Positions 1 through 7,075 of a DNA stretch of 42,060 nt are shown in pieces. Source of the stretch: DASPSR01 sp035516175 (GTDB lineage Bacteria > Nitrospirota > UBA9217); NCBI GenBank assembly GCA_035516175.1, contig DATJAO010000061.1, forward strand, positions 1 to 42,060, read 5' to 3'. Numbering within the stretch: position 1 is the stretch's first letter; each line of letters starts with the position of its first letter. Under the pieces are notes generated by a model, which had not been told where the DNA came from, ran no database searches, and saw nothing but the letters and a program-made list of their open reading frames with translations. Both the position numbers and the translations under genes were made by a program.

Positions 1-426
1 CAGCGAACGTTCACCATGGGGGGCAAGCTGAAAGAGAACACGAAGGCAAACAAAAAGAAGCTCATCCCGCTTTCAGAGCGTGCACTGGAAATCGTTAAGA
101 AACATGTTGATGGAAAACTCGAGGGAGATTTTATCTTTATAAATCCGGATACGGGTAGGCATTATACAGTCAAGGCTCTGAATCAAATATGGCGGCGATT
201 CTCCGGTATTGATTGCACCCATTACGAAGCTTCAAGGCACTCGTTCGCAACCCAACTGGTCGAGGCCTGTGAGGACGTTTCCGCAGCGCAGGCCTTGTTA
301 CGGCATGCTGATTTGAGGAGCACCATGCAGTATGTGCACCAGCGGTTGGAAAGATTACGGCGTATCAGCAATAACAGGACGAACGTGATAGAAATGGGCA
401 CAAAAAGAAAGCGGGAGGCATCCTAA
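1..426 (+). CDS. Tyrosine recombinase (phage/island integrase), C-terminal part
   Basis: The frame is open from base 1 and the first in-frame ATG (16) lies mid-domain, so this is the 3' part of a gene cut by the window edge. It keeps the end of a tyrosine-recombinase catalytic domain: an R-H-S-F-A-T box (Arg at residue 74 counted from ATG 16), L-L-R-H (His 97) and the nucleophile context M-Q-Y-V-H (Tyr 106). Such enzymes perform site-specific strand exchange for islands and prophages. The gene ends 87 bp from the 3' end of the tmRNA gene, a classic integration target, so the island should extend left of the window. The basic tail after the Tyr is normal. The family is clear; the specific subfamily is not. 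Confidence 0.88.
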   Translation, partial: QRTFTMGGKLKENTKANKKKLIPLSERALEIVKKHVDGKLEGDFIFINPDTGRHYTVKALNQIWRRFSGIDCTHYEASRHSFATQLVEACEDVSAAQALLRHADLRSTMQYVHQRLERLRRISNNRTNVIEMGTKRKREAS

Positions 427-458
427 ATGATAGGACATCAACCTCCGCGCCTTTTTTT
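411..458 (+). terminator. Rho-independent terminator of the integrase gene
   Basis: A stem formed by GCGGGAGG (411-418, one bulged G) and CCTCCGC (442-448), with the integrase stop codon inside the loop, is followed by a seven-T run (452-458). A smaller inner TCCT/AGGA pair may extend it. Position and T-run fit an intrinsic terminator overlapping the gene's end. Confidence 0.6.
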
Positions 459-465
459 AAAAAAC

Positions 466-484
466 CGGCACGAAATCGGCACGA
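466..484 (+). repeat. Direct repeat CGGCACGA x2 next to the putative att site
   Basis: CGGCACGA occurs at 466-473 and again at 477-484, an 11-bp (one helical turn) spacing, between the integrase gene and the ssrA 3' end. Short repeats beside an att core are often arm-type sites for integrase or excisionase. That role is inferred from position only. Confidence 0.35.
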
Positions 485-513
485 CTATAAATTTAATAAA
501 ATCAGATACTTAT

Positions 514-546
514 TGGTGGAGGCGGTGGGATTCGAACCCACGTCCG
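514..546 (-). other. Putative attachment-site core (3' end of ssrA)
   Basis: This segment is the tmRNA T-arm and acceptor 3' strand including the encoded CCA. Tyrosine recombinases that use ssrA cross over in this region, and the adjacent integrase gene supports its use here. The second att copy would lie beyond the left edge, so the exact core cannot be defined from this window. Confidence 0.5.
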
Positions 547-744
547 AAAACCTTCAGACAGAAGCTCATACATGCTTATCCCCTCATTTGGATCTCGCCT
601 CATCCGGCGCCTTGGGGAGAGCTCCAGAATCGGCCAGCCCGGTTTTTCTCGTCTCCCCGCCCCGGACGAAGTCGGGAAGACCAGCCTGATGTGTGACGTC
701 CCTTCGGCCGCTCAGGCGCCGGCCGGGAGACGCGCTAGCCTAAA

Positions 745-777
745 TTAGGCAGCGAGTGCCAGTTCTTGTGTATTGGC
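745..777 (-). other. tmRNA proteolysis-tag reading frame (ANTQELALAA, stop)
   Basis: Within the tmRNA, GCC at 777-775 opens a frame encoding A-N-T-Q-E-L-A-L-A-A followed by TAA (747-745). The ELALAA ending is typical of bacterial ssrA tags recognised by ClpXP-type proteases. The resume codon is inferred: an A lies at -4 and a T at -1, as usual. A competing start at the upstream GCA is out of frame with the ELALAA ending. Confidence 0.75.
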
Positions 778-954
778 AGTTGTTGTTTGCCATGTGTTTT
801 ACGAGCCCCATGGCACCTCGGCATGCAACTCCTGACCTCTCGGTCCCCGTCGAAGCCTGTCGCCCCCTTTTTGATGAAATTGAATCTGCTTTCGCAGTAA
901 GTCGAGAAAGTTTGGACACAAATCAACGTTAACAAGCGCAAGAAAGGATAGAGT

Positions 955-1002
955 AGGAGGGAATTTATCCCTGCGCTCATCCGCGTCAATCTGCGTCCAA
1001 AG
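955..1002. repeat. Dispersed 'CTGCGCTCATCCGCGTCAATCTGCG' word-like linker
   Basis: The linker between yggU and ssrA holds tandem variants of a short word (TGCGCTCAT, CCGCGTCAA, TCTGCGTCC). I recall this phrase type as a recurrent intergenic filler in many environmental genomes. No gene is visible here. It lies upstream of tmRNA, whose own promoter I could not place confidently. Confidence 0.35.
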
Positions 1003-1003
1003 C

Positions 1004-1345
1004 TCAATTCTTTGTATGATTTATATTACTCCATTTCTCTTTGAGATTCAACAGCTTTTCGGCGTCGGCCTTACACACGCCGCTGATCCTGACAATCTTG
1101 TCCCGCGACGTACGGCCGCTTACGATCTCGACCTGTGACATGGTAACAGAGAGCGTATCAGCGAGAAACCGGATGAGTGCCTCGTTCGCCGCGCCGTCCA
1201 CGGGTGGTGCGGTGAGCCTGATCTTGAGTTCGCCATTCTCCATCCAGGTGATCTCATTCTTTGAAGCGCGGGGCTGGATCCTGATTGAAAGGGTAATAGA
1301 TTCCGCAGCCCCTTTATCCCTGGGTAGGCTCTTCCTTGACTTCAT
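1004..1345 (-). CDS. yggU: YggU/DUF167 family protein
   Basis: A 113-residue protein matching the small DUF167 (UPF0235) alpha/beta fold. The hallmark stretch is R-L-T-A-P-P-V-D-G-A-A-N-E-A (about residues 43-56), followed by a V-S-G-x-T-S-R-D-K motif. The biochemical role is not established. I chose the ATG at 1345; an adjacent GTG at 1348 shares the same GAGG ribosome site. The start overlaps the end of divIVA by about 30 bp, indicating translational coupling. In many genomes this gene sits beside yggT and proC, as here. Confidence 0.88.
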   Translation of the reverse strand: MKSRKSLPRDKGAAESITLSIRIQPRASKNEITWMENGELKIRLTAPPVDGAANEALIRFLADTLSVTMSQVEIVSGRTSRDKIVRISGVCKADAEKLLNLKEKWSNINHTKN

Positions 1346-1805
1346 CACCGGATTCCTCGAAGCTGACCATTTCCAGGTGCATCTGGATAACCTTCTTAAG
1401 GTCCTGCAAAAAATGGTGCTTGTGCCGCTTCAGGTTCAGGATGTCTGCTTCAAGAGTGACCTTCTGCTGCTGAGAATCACTGACGATCTGCTGGCTACGG
1501 ACCTCCGCATCTTTGATGATCAATGATGCTTCCTTTCTTGCGTTCTCCTTAAGGTCTTCCACGAGCTTCTGGGTCATGAGCAGCGTGTTCTTGACCGTCT
1601 CCTCTTTCGCGACAAGTTCCCGCACCCGCTCGTCATAGGTCTGGCGGAAGTCCCGCAGTTCCATGACTTCTCGCACCAATGTTTCCATTTCGTCCCGCAC
1701 GAGATCGAGAAACATCTCGACCTCGGTCTGATCGTAGCCGCGGAAACCGACGTGGAAGCGTTTCTGTTGTATGTCTAGCGGCGTCACCTTTATGCCATTA
1801 CTCAT
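1314..1805 (-). CDS. divIVA: DivIVA-domain protein
   Basis: 163 residues. The N-terminus has the DivIVA lipid-binding signature (T-P-L-D-I-Q-Q-K-x-F, then G-F-R-G-Y-D-Q-T-E-V near residues 8-34), followed by a long coiled coil rich in E, K, Q and L. DivIVA proteins bind negatively curved membrane at poles and septa and recruit partners; the partner in this lineage is unknown. The start at 1805 is supported by a strong AAGGAGGG site; the frame continues upstream but lacks family sequence. It lies between yggT and yggU in a ylm-like operon. DivIVA is best known from Gram-positives, so its presence with LpxC is notable. Confidence 0.93.
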   Translation of the reverse strand: MSNGIKVTPLDIQQKRFHVGFRGYDQTEVEMFLDLVRDEMETLVREVMELRDFRQTYDERVRELVAKEETVKNTLLMTQKLVEDLKENARKEASLIIKDAEVRSQQIVSDSQQQKVTLEADILNLKRHKHHFLQDLKKVIQMHLEMVSFEESGDEVKEEPTQG

Positions 1806-1842
1806 GTAATTGCCCTCCTTCAGCCGAATCGCTCTTCCCCGT

Positions 1843-2133
1843 CTATCCCAAGTATCGCGCAAAGCGATAGAGGTTCTTGATCAATGCATACTGTAAAAAG
1901 ATGATAATAAGAATCGCTATGAAAGGTGAGAAGTCAATCCCGATGCGGTATGACGGCACCAGCTTTCTAATCGGTCGCAGGACCGGCTCTGTCATCCTCG
2001 TCAAAATCTGCACGATTGGATTATACGGGTCCGGATTCACCCAGGAGATAAGAGCCCGGATAATGATGACCCACATATAGAGGTTCAGCACTATTTCCAA
2101 AATCCTGGTAATACCCATGACGATGTTGTCCAT
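1843..2133 (-). CDS. yggT: YggT family membrane protein
   Basis: 96 residues with two hydrophobic helices. The first ends in the family motif R-A-L-I-S-W-V-N-P-D-P-Y-N-P and is followed by T-E-P-V-L-R-P-I-R and the D-F-S-P-F segment before the second helix. YggT (YlmG) is an inner-membrane protein linked to division or nucleoid distribution and to osmotic response; no activity is established. The start at 2133 is chosen because GGGAGGAAGT lies directly before it; the in-frame TTG at 2145 would sit on top of that site. It lies between proC and divIVA, the standard ylm arrangement. Confidence 0.92.
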   Translation of the reverse strand: MDNIVMGITRILEIVLNLYMWVIIIRALISWVNPDPYNPIVQILTRMTEPVLRPIRKLVPSYRIGIDFSPFIAILIIIFLQYALIKNLYRFARYLG

Positions 2134-2236
2134 ACTTCCTCCCAAAATTCATTGCGAAACTGATTTCCTGTGCTACAATTCTTTTATATCGAATTTGTCA
2201 CACTCAATCCGTGTCCGCATCAAAAGTAAGCCTAAT

Positions 2237-3049
2237 CTACTTCCCCAGCTCTTTGCTCCTTGCAGTCGCGGCTTCCACCGCGTTCATGAGCGTGGCTCGA
2301 AGCTTCCCCTTTTCGAGAGCATGGAGTCCCTCAATCGTGGTTCCACCGGGAGACGTGACCATGTCCCTGAGCTTCCCGGGATGCTCTTTTGTCTCAAGCA
2401 CCATTTTGGCCGCGCCGTACACGGTCTGGGCAGCAAGCTCGAGCGCGAGCTGTCTTGGCAGACCGGCCTTTACCCCTGCATCGGATAACGCATCAATGAT
2501 CATGAATACGTAGGCGGGCCCACTGCCGGAAAGTCCGGTTACGGCATCCATAAGTTTCTCGTCAACGACGACGGACCTGCCCACGGAGTTGAATATATTC
2601 TGCGCCATGGCAAGGTCATCGACCGTCGCGTTCTTCCCGCCTGCGAGCGCGGCCGCACCTGCAAGAACGAGGGCTGGGGTGTTCGGCATCACACGCACCA
2701 CGCGGGAGCCATCCTTGAGCGCTTTTTCAATTTTCATGATCGCTATGCCTGCAGCAATGGAAATTACGAGCTTCTTATCATCAACCGCGGTGGCTATCTC
2801 TCCAAGAACCTTCTCGATCACGGGGGGCTTCACGCTCAAGACTATGACTTCTGCCTCGAGCGCCGCGTCCACGTTGCTCTTATGCATAAGAATACCATAG
2901 GTCTTCCTAAGATGCTCCAGCCGGTCCGACGAAAGGTCGGTGACCAGGATCTGGCCCGGCGTCACCGTGCTTGCTGCAATTAATCCTTTCACGAGCGCCT
3001 CGGCCATGTTCCCGCCACCGAGAAATGCGATCTTTTTATCTATCACCAT
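2237..3049 (-). CDS. proC: Pyrroline-5-carboxylate reductase
   Basis: 270 residues, full length for ProC. It reduces 1-pyrroline-5-carboxylate to L-proline with NAD(P)H, the last step of proline synthesis, in the cytosol. The N-terminus has the Rossmann motif F-L-G-G-G-N-M-A-E-A-L (9-19). V-M-P-N-T-P-A, S-G-S-G-P-A-Y-V-F and the C-terminal signature V-T-S-P-G-G-T-T-I-E-G-L follow. The ATG has GGAGG seven bases upstream. It is co-directional with yggS upstream and yggT downstream, as in many bacterial yggS-proC-yggT clusters. Confidence 0.97.
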   Translation of the reverse strand: MVIDKKIAFLGGGNMAEALVKGLIAASTVTPGQILVTDLSSDRLEHLRKTYGILMHKSNVDAALEAEVIVLSVKPPVIEKVLGEIATAVDDKKLVISIAAGIAIMKIEKALKDGSRVVRVMPNTPALVLAGAAALAGGKNATVDDLAMAQNIFNSVGRSVVVDEKLMDAVTGLSGSGPAYVFMIIDALSDAGVKAGLPRQLALELAAQTVYGAAKMVLETKEHPGKLRDMVTSPGGTTIEGLHALEKGKLRATLMNAVEAATARSKELGK

Positions 3050-3074
3050 ATAACCTCCGACACATAAGCAAGTG

Positions 3075-3124
3075 AAAAATGAAAATTAAAAATTTTCAAT
3101 CTTCAACCTCCAAATTCCAATTCA
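3075..3124. repeat. AT-rich word-like linker between yggS and proC
   Basis: The gap holds variants of AAAATTAAAAATTTTCAATC and CAAATTCCAATTC, simple repeats of AATT-containing words. Similar linkers occur at 12495-12560, 13825-13930, 15826-15880, 28093-28135 and 29085-29155. It carries no recognisable gene or terminator. Confidence 0.4.
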
Positions 3125-3811
3125 TCATCCTCTCTCTCCGAAAATCGCCGTGCCAACGCGTACCATGGTCGCGCCTTCTTCGATGGCAACCTCGAAGTCC
3201 CCGGTCATACCCATCGAAAGCTCTTTCATGGATACACCGGGAATATTCTCTCTTGCGACGCTCTCCGACAGTTCACGCAGTTTTTTAAAATAGGGCCGCG
3301 AGTTCTCGGGACTGTCAGAATAGGGCGGCATGGTCATCAGTCCCTTGATCGAAATATTCTTGAGCTTTGCCGCTCCTTTGATGAGGGCAGCAGCATTCTC
3401 TGACGCCACGCCGGCCTTGCTCGCTTCACCGGAGATACTCACCTCGATCAGCACGTCCTGCACCTTGCCGATCTTCGCCGCCTGCTTGTCGATCTCCTTC
3501 GCAAGATCAAGGCTATCGACTGAATGAATCAAATAAAAGAGCTTGACAGCATACTTTGCCTTATTCGTCTGCAGGTGGCCGATGAGATGCCAGCTCGCAA
3601 TCGGGCCTAGCTTCTCTATCTTTTCTTTCGCCTCCTGCACGCGGTTCTCGCCGAGGATCAACGCTCCGGCATCCACAGCCTCGAGGATACTGTCGACATC
3701 GACAGTCTTGGTCACCACCACGAGTTTAACGGATGGGAGGTCGCGCCCTGAGCGTTTTGCGGCAGATGCAATCCTGTTTGTGACCGTTTTGAGGTTGTCT
3801 GCTATCGACAT
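3125..3811 (-). CDS. yggS: YggS family PLP homeostasis protein
   Basis: 228 residues with the alanine-racemase-like TIM barrel of the PLPBP family. Lys35 in V-V-V-T-K-T-V is the expected Schiff-base lysine. G-E-N-R-V-Q-E-A, W-H-L-I-G-H-L-Q-x-N-K and the C-terminal S-M-G-M-T-G-D-F motif binding the PLP phosphate are all present. These proteins buffer pyridoxal phosphate and affect amino- and keto-acid balance rather than catalysing racemisation. In Gram-positive ylm operons the counterpart is ylmE, next to ylmD (pgeF), as here. The ribosome site is weak. Confidence 0.95.
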   Translation of the reverse strand: MSIADNLKTVTNRIASAAKRSGRDLPSVKLVVVTKTVDVDSILEAVDAGALILGENRVQEAKEKIEKLGPIASWHLIGHLQTNKAKYAVKLFYLIHSVDSLDLAKEIDKQAAKIGKVQDVLIEVSISGEASKAGVASENAAALIKGAAKLKNISIKGLMTMPPYSDSPENSRPYFKKLRELSESVARENIPGVSMKELSMGMTGDFEVAIEEGATMVRVGTAIFGERG

Positions 3812-3869
3812 AGAAAAAAGCTTCTCTCACAAGAGACTGCTAAAAAATATTTAGGATCTAAGAAAGCCT

Positions 3870-3925
3870 TTCCCAAATTCAATGCAAGGACTTCCTCGCA
3901 ACCTTTGCGCCCTTGATATAACTTT
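3870..3925. repeat. Word-like linker ('CTTTGCGCCCTTG' type)
   Basis: The pgeF-yggS gap contains CAATGCAAGGACTTCC then CAACCTTTGCGCCCTTG and AACTTTGCTTC. I recognise this as another common intergenic filler phrase in environmental genomes. No open frame or clear terminator accompanies it. Confidence 0.3.
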
Positions 3926-3928
3926 GCT

Positions 3929-4684
3929 TCACTTTTTTATCATGATCACCGACAGCATCCTGCCGGTCCTGCCCTCGGCACGAAAAGAGTAGAACAAATC
4001 GCTCCTGCATGAGGTACAGAGTCCAAGGGAATGAACATTTTTCGCTGATAGGCCGATTTGCGCGAGCTCAAACCTGTTCAGTTTGACCAGGTCCAGGCTC
4101 CACTTGTCACCGCCTCGGGCGGATGCCGCTTCCTTCCATAGCGAAAAAGTTTCCCGAACGGGCCCCATCACCGGCTCATCGACCTCGTAGCACTCGGGCC
4201 CAATCGTCGGCCCGATCGCCGCTATCATTCGAGACGGGTCGGAGCCGAACTCATTCTGCATTTTCGTCACGGCCTTCTGGACTATCCTCTTTACGGTGCT
4301 CCGCCAACCCGCATGAACTGCTCCAACAGCAGGAGTTAAGGGATCAACGAGCAGCACCGGTACGCAGTCAGCTGTTTCGACGCCGATTGCCATCTCGAGC
4401 GTGTTTGTGATCATGGCGTCGGCCTGAACAGTCTTCGTCTTATTAAAGTTCTGATCGTCCACTTTCACGATATGATCACCATGTACTTGGTTCACGGTGA
4501 CGAGCCGCTCCGGATTGATACCAAATGCTTCTGCTAATGCCTCCCAGTCATCTGTCAGCTTGATACCGTTGTTCCTGGCCCCGAGCCCCCCTTGCCTTGT
4601 AGTGAAGGCATGCTTTATCCGGCCGACCTTTTCCAGAGCAGGGATAGTTATATAATGAATATCTTTCTTCGTACCGGTACCCAT
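3929..4684 (-). CDS. pgeF: PgeF/YfiH multicopper-polyphenol-oxidase-like (DUF152) protein
   Basis: 251 residues. Metal-ligand positions are conserved: His69 in Q-V-H-G-D, Cys107 in T-A-D-C-V-P-V and His124 in V-H-A-G-W-R, close to the E. coli YfiH ligands. Family members are reported as purine nucleoside phosphorylase/adenosine deaminase enzymes and, in E. coli, as editors removing wrong amino acids from the peptidoglycan precursor. The C-terminal S-x-G-x-C-T-x-C-R motif is present. It lies between the radical SAM gene and yggS; the Bacillus ylmD-ylmE pair has the same order. Which activity dominates here is open. Confidence 0.93.
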   Translation of the reverse strand: MGTGTKKDIHYITIPALEKVGRIKHAFTTRQGGLGARNNGIKLTDDWEALAEAFGINPERLVTVNQVHGDHIVKVDDQNFNKTKTVQADAMITNTLEMAIGVETADCVPVLLVDPLTPAVGAVHAGWRSTVKRIVQKAVTKMQNEFGSDPSRMIAAIGPTIGPECYEVDEPVMGPVRETFSLWKEAASARGGDKWSLDLVKLNRFELAQIGLSAKNVHSLGLCTSCRSDLFYSFRAEGRTGRMLSVIMIKK

Positions 4685-4764
4685 ATTTACCGAAACCCTG
4701 CATAATTCTGAAGCTCAAGGATTTAAATCCATTTCAAGTTTGACTATTCGATATTATTTAGAGA

Positions 4765-6516
4765 TTATGAATTCGAGTTTGATTCTTGTTCTTTACATAC
4801 TCCACACGTCCTGCACGAGCCAACCATGCACGCCGGCGTGAACTTGCCTTCAACCGCTCGCTCGTATTCATTCCTAAGATAATCTTTCCGCACACCGATG
4901 TCAATAAAATCCCATGGCAGGAGCTCGTTAAACGCTCTCCGCCGTGTGACGTAAAAGTCTGTATTAGTTTTGAGCTCCCTGACTGCACTTTTCCAGTCAC
5001 CGTTTTTCTCATGCGCAGTTTTGATGAGACTTCCAATCCTTCGATCGCCGCGCGCGAGGAGGGCCTGGATGTACTCCCATTTCGGAAGGTCATGGATGAT
5101 GTTCATGTTCCCTATGGTCCGCACGGCCTTTTCAAGATACTGCTGCTTTTTGTTCAAGCTATCAACGCGCTCCATCGGCTCCCACTGAAAGGGGGTAAAG
5201 GGCTTCGGTACGAAGGAGTTTACCGAGAGCGTGATCCTACCTATCCTGCCCGCTGGCCGTGCATGTGTGAGCTGCACTTCGCGTACCTTTTTGGCGAGCG
5301 TAATGATGGCGTCTACATCCTCCTGTGTTTCCGTCGGTAAGCCCAGAATGAAATAAAGCTTGAGGTTCGGAATGCCGCGGCCAAATATCATGTTAGCAGC
5401 GTGAATGATATCAACCTCTGTAACGCCTTTGTTGATCACATTCCTTAGCCGCTCAGAGCCGGCTTCAGGTGCGATCGAGATGGTCTTATGTCCGCTCTTT
5501 GCCAGACGATCGATGAGCGCCTCACCTACCGAGTCTGCGCGAAGAGATGAGACGGATATTCCGCCTTCGATTGCGGAACAGATATCATTGATATTCGGGT
5601 AGTCAGACAGCGCCGCACCAACCAGGCCGATCTTTCCGCAAAGCTCATCCGCCTTTCCCGCCTTTTCCATTGCCCTCTCGATACTGAGATTCCGCGGCGG
5701 GAGGTAGATGTAGCCGGCCATGCAGAAGCGGCAGTGCCTACCGCAGCCGCGTGTTATTTCCGAGAGGAACATGTCGCTAAACTCCGTGTTCGGCGTCAGG
5801 ATCACCGTCGTTGCTGGCGTTCTGTTAATGTCCTCAGCAGTTCGTTTGACGATGCGGTCCGGAGCAGAAGGATCAATTATCTTTCGCTCCTTGATCGTGC
5901 CGTCTTCATGATATTCAACATCGTAGAATTCCGGCACGTATACCCCGGGTGTCCGGTTCACTGCTCTGAGCATTTCAAGGCGGCCTTTTCCTTTGTTCTC
6001 TCGATAGGCATCAATAAACTCGTTCACGACCTCTTCACCCTCACCCGCGATTACGACATCGATGAAATCCGTGAGCGGCTCGGGATTAAAGAATGAGCAA
6101 ATGCCGCCGAGAATGACGAGAGGATCATCATCGCTCCTGTCGCGCTTGAGAGCAGGGATACCGGAGAGACGCAACATTTCCAGGATATTCAGATAGTCGT
6201 TCTCGAAGGAAACCGAGAAAGCAAGGATGTCGAACTCGTCCATCGGCCGCTGGCTCTCGAGGCTGAACAGCTTCGTGCTGGTCTTGATATACTCATCTAT
6301 GTCTTTTTTGTCGGGCAGGAACACCCGCTCGCACGCCGTGTCTGCGCGGCTGTTCAGGATGGCGTAGATCTGATGCACGCCAAGGTTCGACATGCCCACG
6401 TGGTAGGTATTTGGGTACGCGAGCGCAATCTCTACATCAGTGCCCTGTGCCTTATAGACGGTCCCGCGTTCAGCGGCAAGAAGGGCATCAACTTTTTCCT
6501 TGAGTTTCCGAGACAT
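4765..6516 (-). CDS. B12-binding-type radical SAM protein (TIGR03960-like)
   Basis: 583 residues. The N-terminal 200 or so form a B12-binding-like Rossmann region (A-Y-P-N-T-Y-x-V-G-M-S-N-L-G near 33-46). The radical SAM core has Cys258, Cys262 and Cys265 (C-G-R-H-C-R-F-C) for the 4Fe-4S cluster, with S-I-A-P-E-A-G-S-E-R-L further on. The C-terminus adds Cys563, Cys568, Cys571 and Cys574, a possible second cluster or zinc site. Relatives are often fused to DUF2344; here that domain is absent. The substrate is unknown. No Shine-Dalgarno precedes the ATG and a strong promoter puts the transcript start on it. It heads the ylm-like operon. Confidence 0.92.
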   Translation of the reverse strand: MSRKLKEKVDALLAAERGTVYKAQGTDVEIALAYPNTYHVGMSNLGVHQIYAILNSRADTACERVFLPDKKDIDEYIKTSTKLFSLESQRPMDEFDILAFSVSFENDYLNILEMLRLSGIPALKRDRSDDDPLVILGGICSFFNPEPLTDFIDVVIAGEGEEVVNEFIDAYRENKGKGRLEMLRAVNRTPGVYVPEFYDVEYHEDGTIKERKIIDPSAPDRIVKRTAEDINRTPATTVILTPNTEFSDMFLSEITRGCGRHCRFCMAGYIYLPPRNLSIERAMEKAGKADELCGKIGLVGAALSDYPNINDICSAIEGGISVSSLRADSVGEALIDRLAKSGHKTISIAPEAGSERLRNVINKGVTEVDIIHAANMIFGRGIPNLKLYFILGLPTETQEDVDAIITLAKKVREVQLTHARPAGRIGRITLSVNSFVPKPFTPFQWEPMERVDSLNKKQQYLEKAVRTIGNMNIIHDLPKWEYIQALLARGDRRIGSLIKTAHEKNGDWKSAVRELKTNTDFYVTRRRAFNELLPWDFIDIGVRKDYLRNEYERAVEGKFTPACMVGSCRTCGVCKEQESNSNS

Positions 6517-6522
6517 GAGGAA

Positions 6523-6551
6523 ATTATACTATTGTTGGCTGCTTTGCGCAA
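6523..6551 (-). promoter_or_regulatory. Sigma-70 promoter, predicted start on the ATG (leaderless)
   Basis: Minus strand: -35 TTGCGC (6551-6546), a 17-bp spacer, and a perfect -10 TATAAT (6528-6523). Counting seven bases places +1 at 6516, the A of the radical SAM start codon. No GGAG-like site lies before that ATG, which fits a leaderless mRNA. Confidence 0.6.
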
Positions 6552-6605
6552 AGTAATTTAGGTCCTCTGCTGCGACAGACCACTTCACGCGCCACTCCGT
6601 CACAT

Positions 6606-6619
6606 ATGATATAAATCAT
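6606..6619. promoter_or_regulatory. FNR/CRP-family operator upstream of ygbA
   Basis: A perfect inverted repeat ATGAT-ATAA-ATCAT matches the TGAT-N4-ATCA core of FNR/NnrR/DNR-type sites. Its centre (6612.5) lies at -41.5 relative to the start predicted from the TATAAT at 6642-6647, the class II activator position. In E. coli ygbA belongs to the NsrR nitric-oxide stress regulon, so nitrosative or anaerobic control is plausible here. The regulator itself is not in the window. Confidence 0.6.
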
Positions 6620-6641
6620 CCCATTGTGCTATCGTGAGCAG

Positions 6642-6647
6642 TATAAT
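6642..6647 (+). promoter_or_regulatory. -10 element (TATAAT) of ygbA
   Basis: A consensus TATAAT, with predicted +1 near 6654. There is no good -35 hexamer; the FNR-like palindrome occupies that place, as expected for an activator-dependent promoter. The GGGAG ribosome site (6659-6663) and ATG (6675) follow. Confidence 0.6.
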
Positions 6648-6674
6648 TAAAACAGCATAGGGAGCTCGTCAGCT

Positions 6675-7022
6675 ATGGACAAAAGACAGACGCTCAGAAT
6701 GAGCAGGGAATATGAAACCATGGAAGCCATGATTAGCATCTACTGCCGCGGGCATCATGGCAAAGCAGAAAAGAGATTGTGCTCCGAGTGTAATGCTCTT
6801 GTAGCATATGCGCGCCAACGCCTCGATCGATGTCCGTTCCAGGAGAACAAGACGACCTGTTCCAACTGCCCTGTGCATTGTTACAATCCTTATATGCGAG
6901 AGAGGGTCAGAGGAGTTATGAGGTATGCCGGCCCCCGCATGGTCTACCAGCACCCTTTCCTCGCCCTGTTCCATTTTGTCGACGGGTTTCGGAAAAATCT
7001 GCAATACACTGGTCTGCCCTGA
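6675..7022 (+). CDS. ygbA: YgbA family (nitrous-oxide-stimulated promoter family) protein
   Basis: 115 residues with seven cysteines in a conserved layout: Cys24 (I-Y-C-R-G-H-H-G), Cys36 and Cys39 (C-S-E-C), Cys53 (R-C-P-F), Cys62, Cys65 and Cys69 (C-S-N-C-P-V-H-C-Y). The tail R-V-M-R-Y-A-G-P-R-M-like segment and H-P family motif follow. The pattern suggests Fe-S or zinc binding. Enterobacterial ygbA is NsrR-regulated and aids recovery from NO stress; the exact function is unknown. It is a single plus-strand gene between minus-strand operons, with its own FNR-like promoter. Confidence 0.9.
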   Translation: MDKRQTLRMSREYETMEAMISIYCRGHHGKAEKRLCSECNALVAYARQRLDRCPFQENKTTCSNCPVHCYNPYMRERVRGVMRYAGPRMVYQHPFLALFHFVDGFRKNLQYTGLP

Positions 7023-7075
7023 GACTCTCTATCATCCGCATTTATGCTCTTATCCTGTCAAATTAACCTGTCGCA

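Larger units (their letters stand above)
514..867 (-). ncRNA. ssrA: Transfer-messenger RNA (tmRNA)
   Basis: On the minus strand the 5' end begins GGGGGCGACAGGCTTCGACG, the standard tmRNA start, and the 3' end is a T-arm (GGTTCGAATCC) plus acceptor strand ending CCA. The first seven bases (867-861) pair with the seven before the discriminator, with one G-U pair. Length 354 nt is normal. tmRNA rescues ribosomes stalled on non-stop mRNAs with SmpB and tags the nascent protein for proteolysis. Its 3' end abuts an integrase gene, so it probably serves as an integration site; the RNA sequence itself looks intact. Confidence 0.96.

Noticed and set aside
427..696. 89-codon plus frame after the integrase
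   Set aside because: It runs through the tmRNA gene on the opposite strand and has no protein-like motif; the RNA explains the sequence.
747..790. Alternative tmRNA tag starting at GCA (A-N-N-N-C...)
   Set aside because: That frame does not end in the normal ALAA-type tail; the GCC frame gives ANTQELALAA and TAA.
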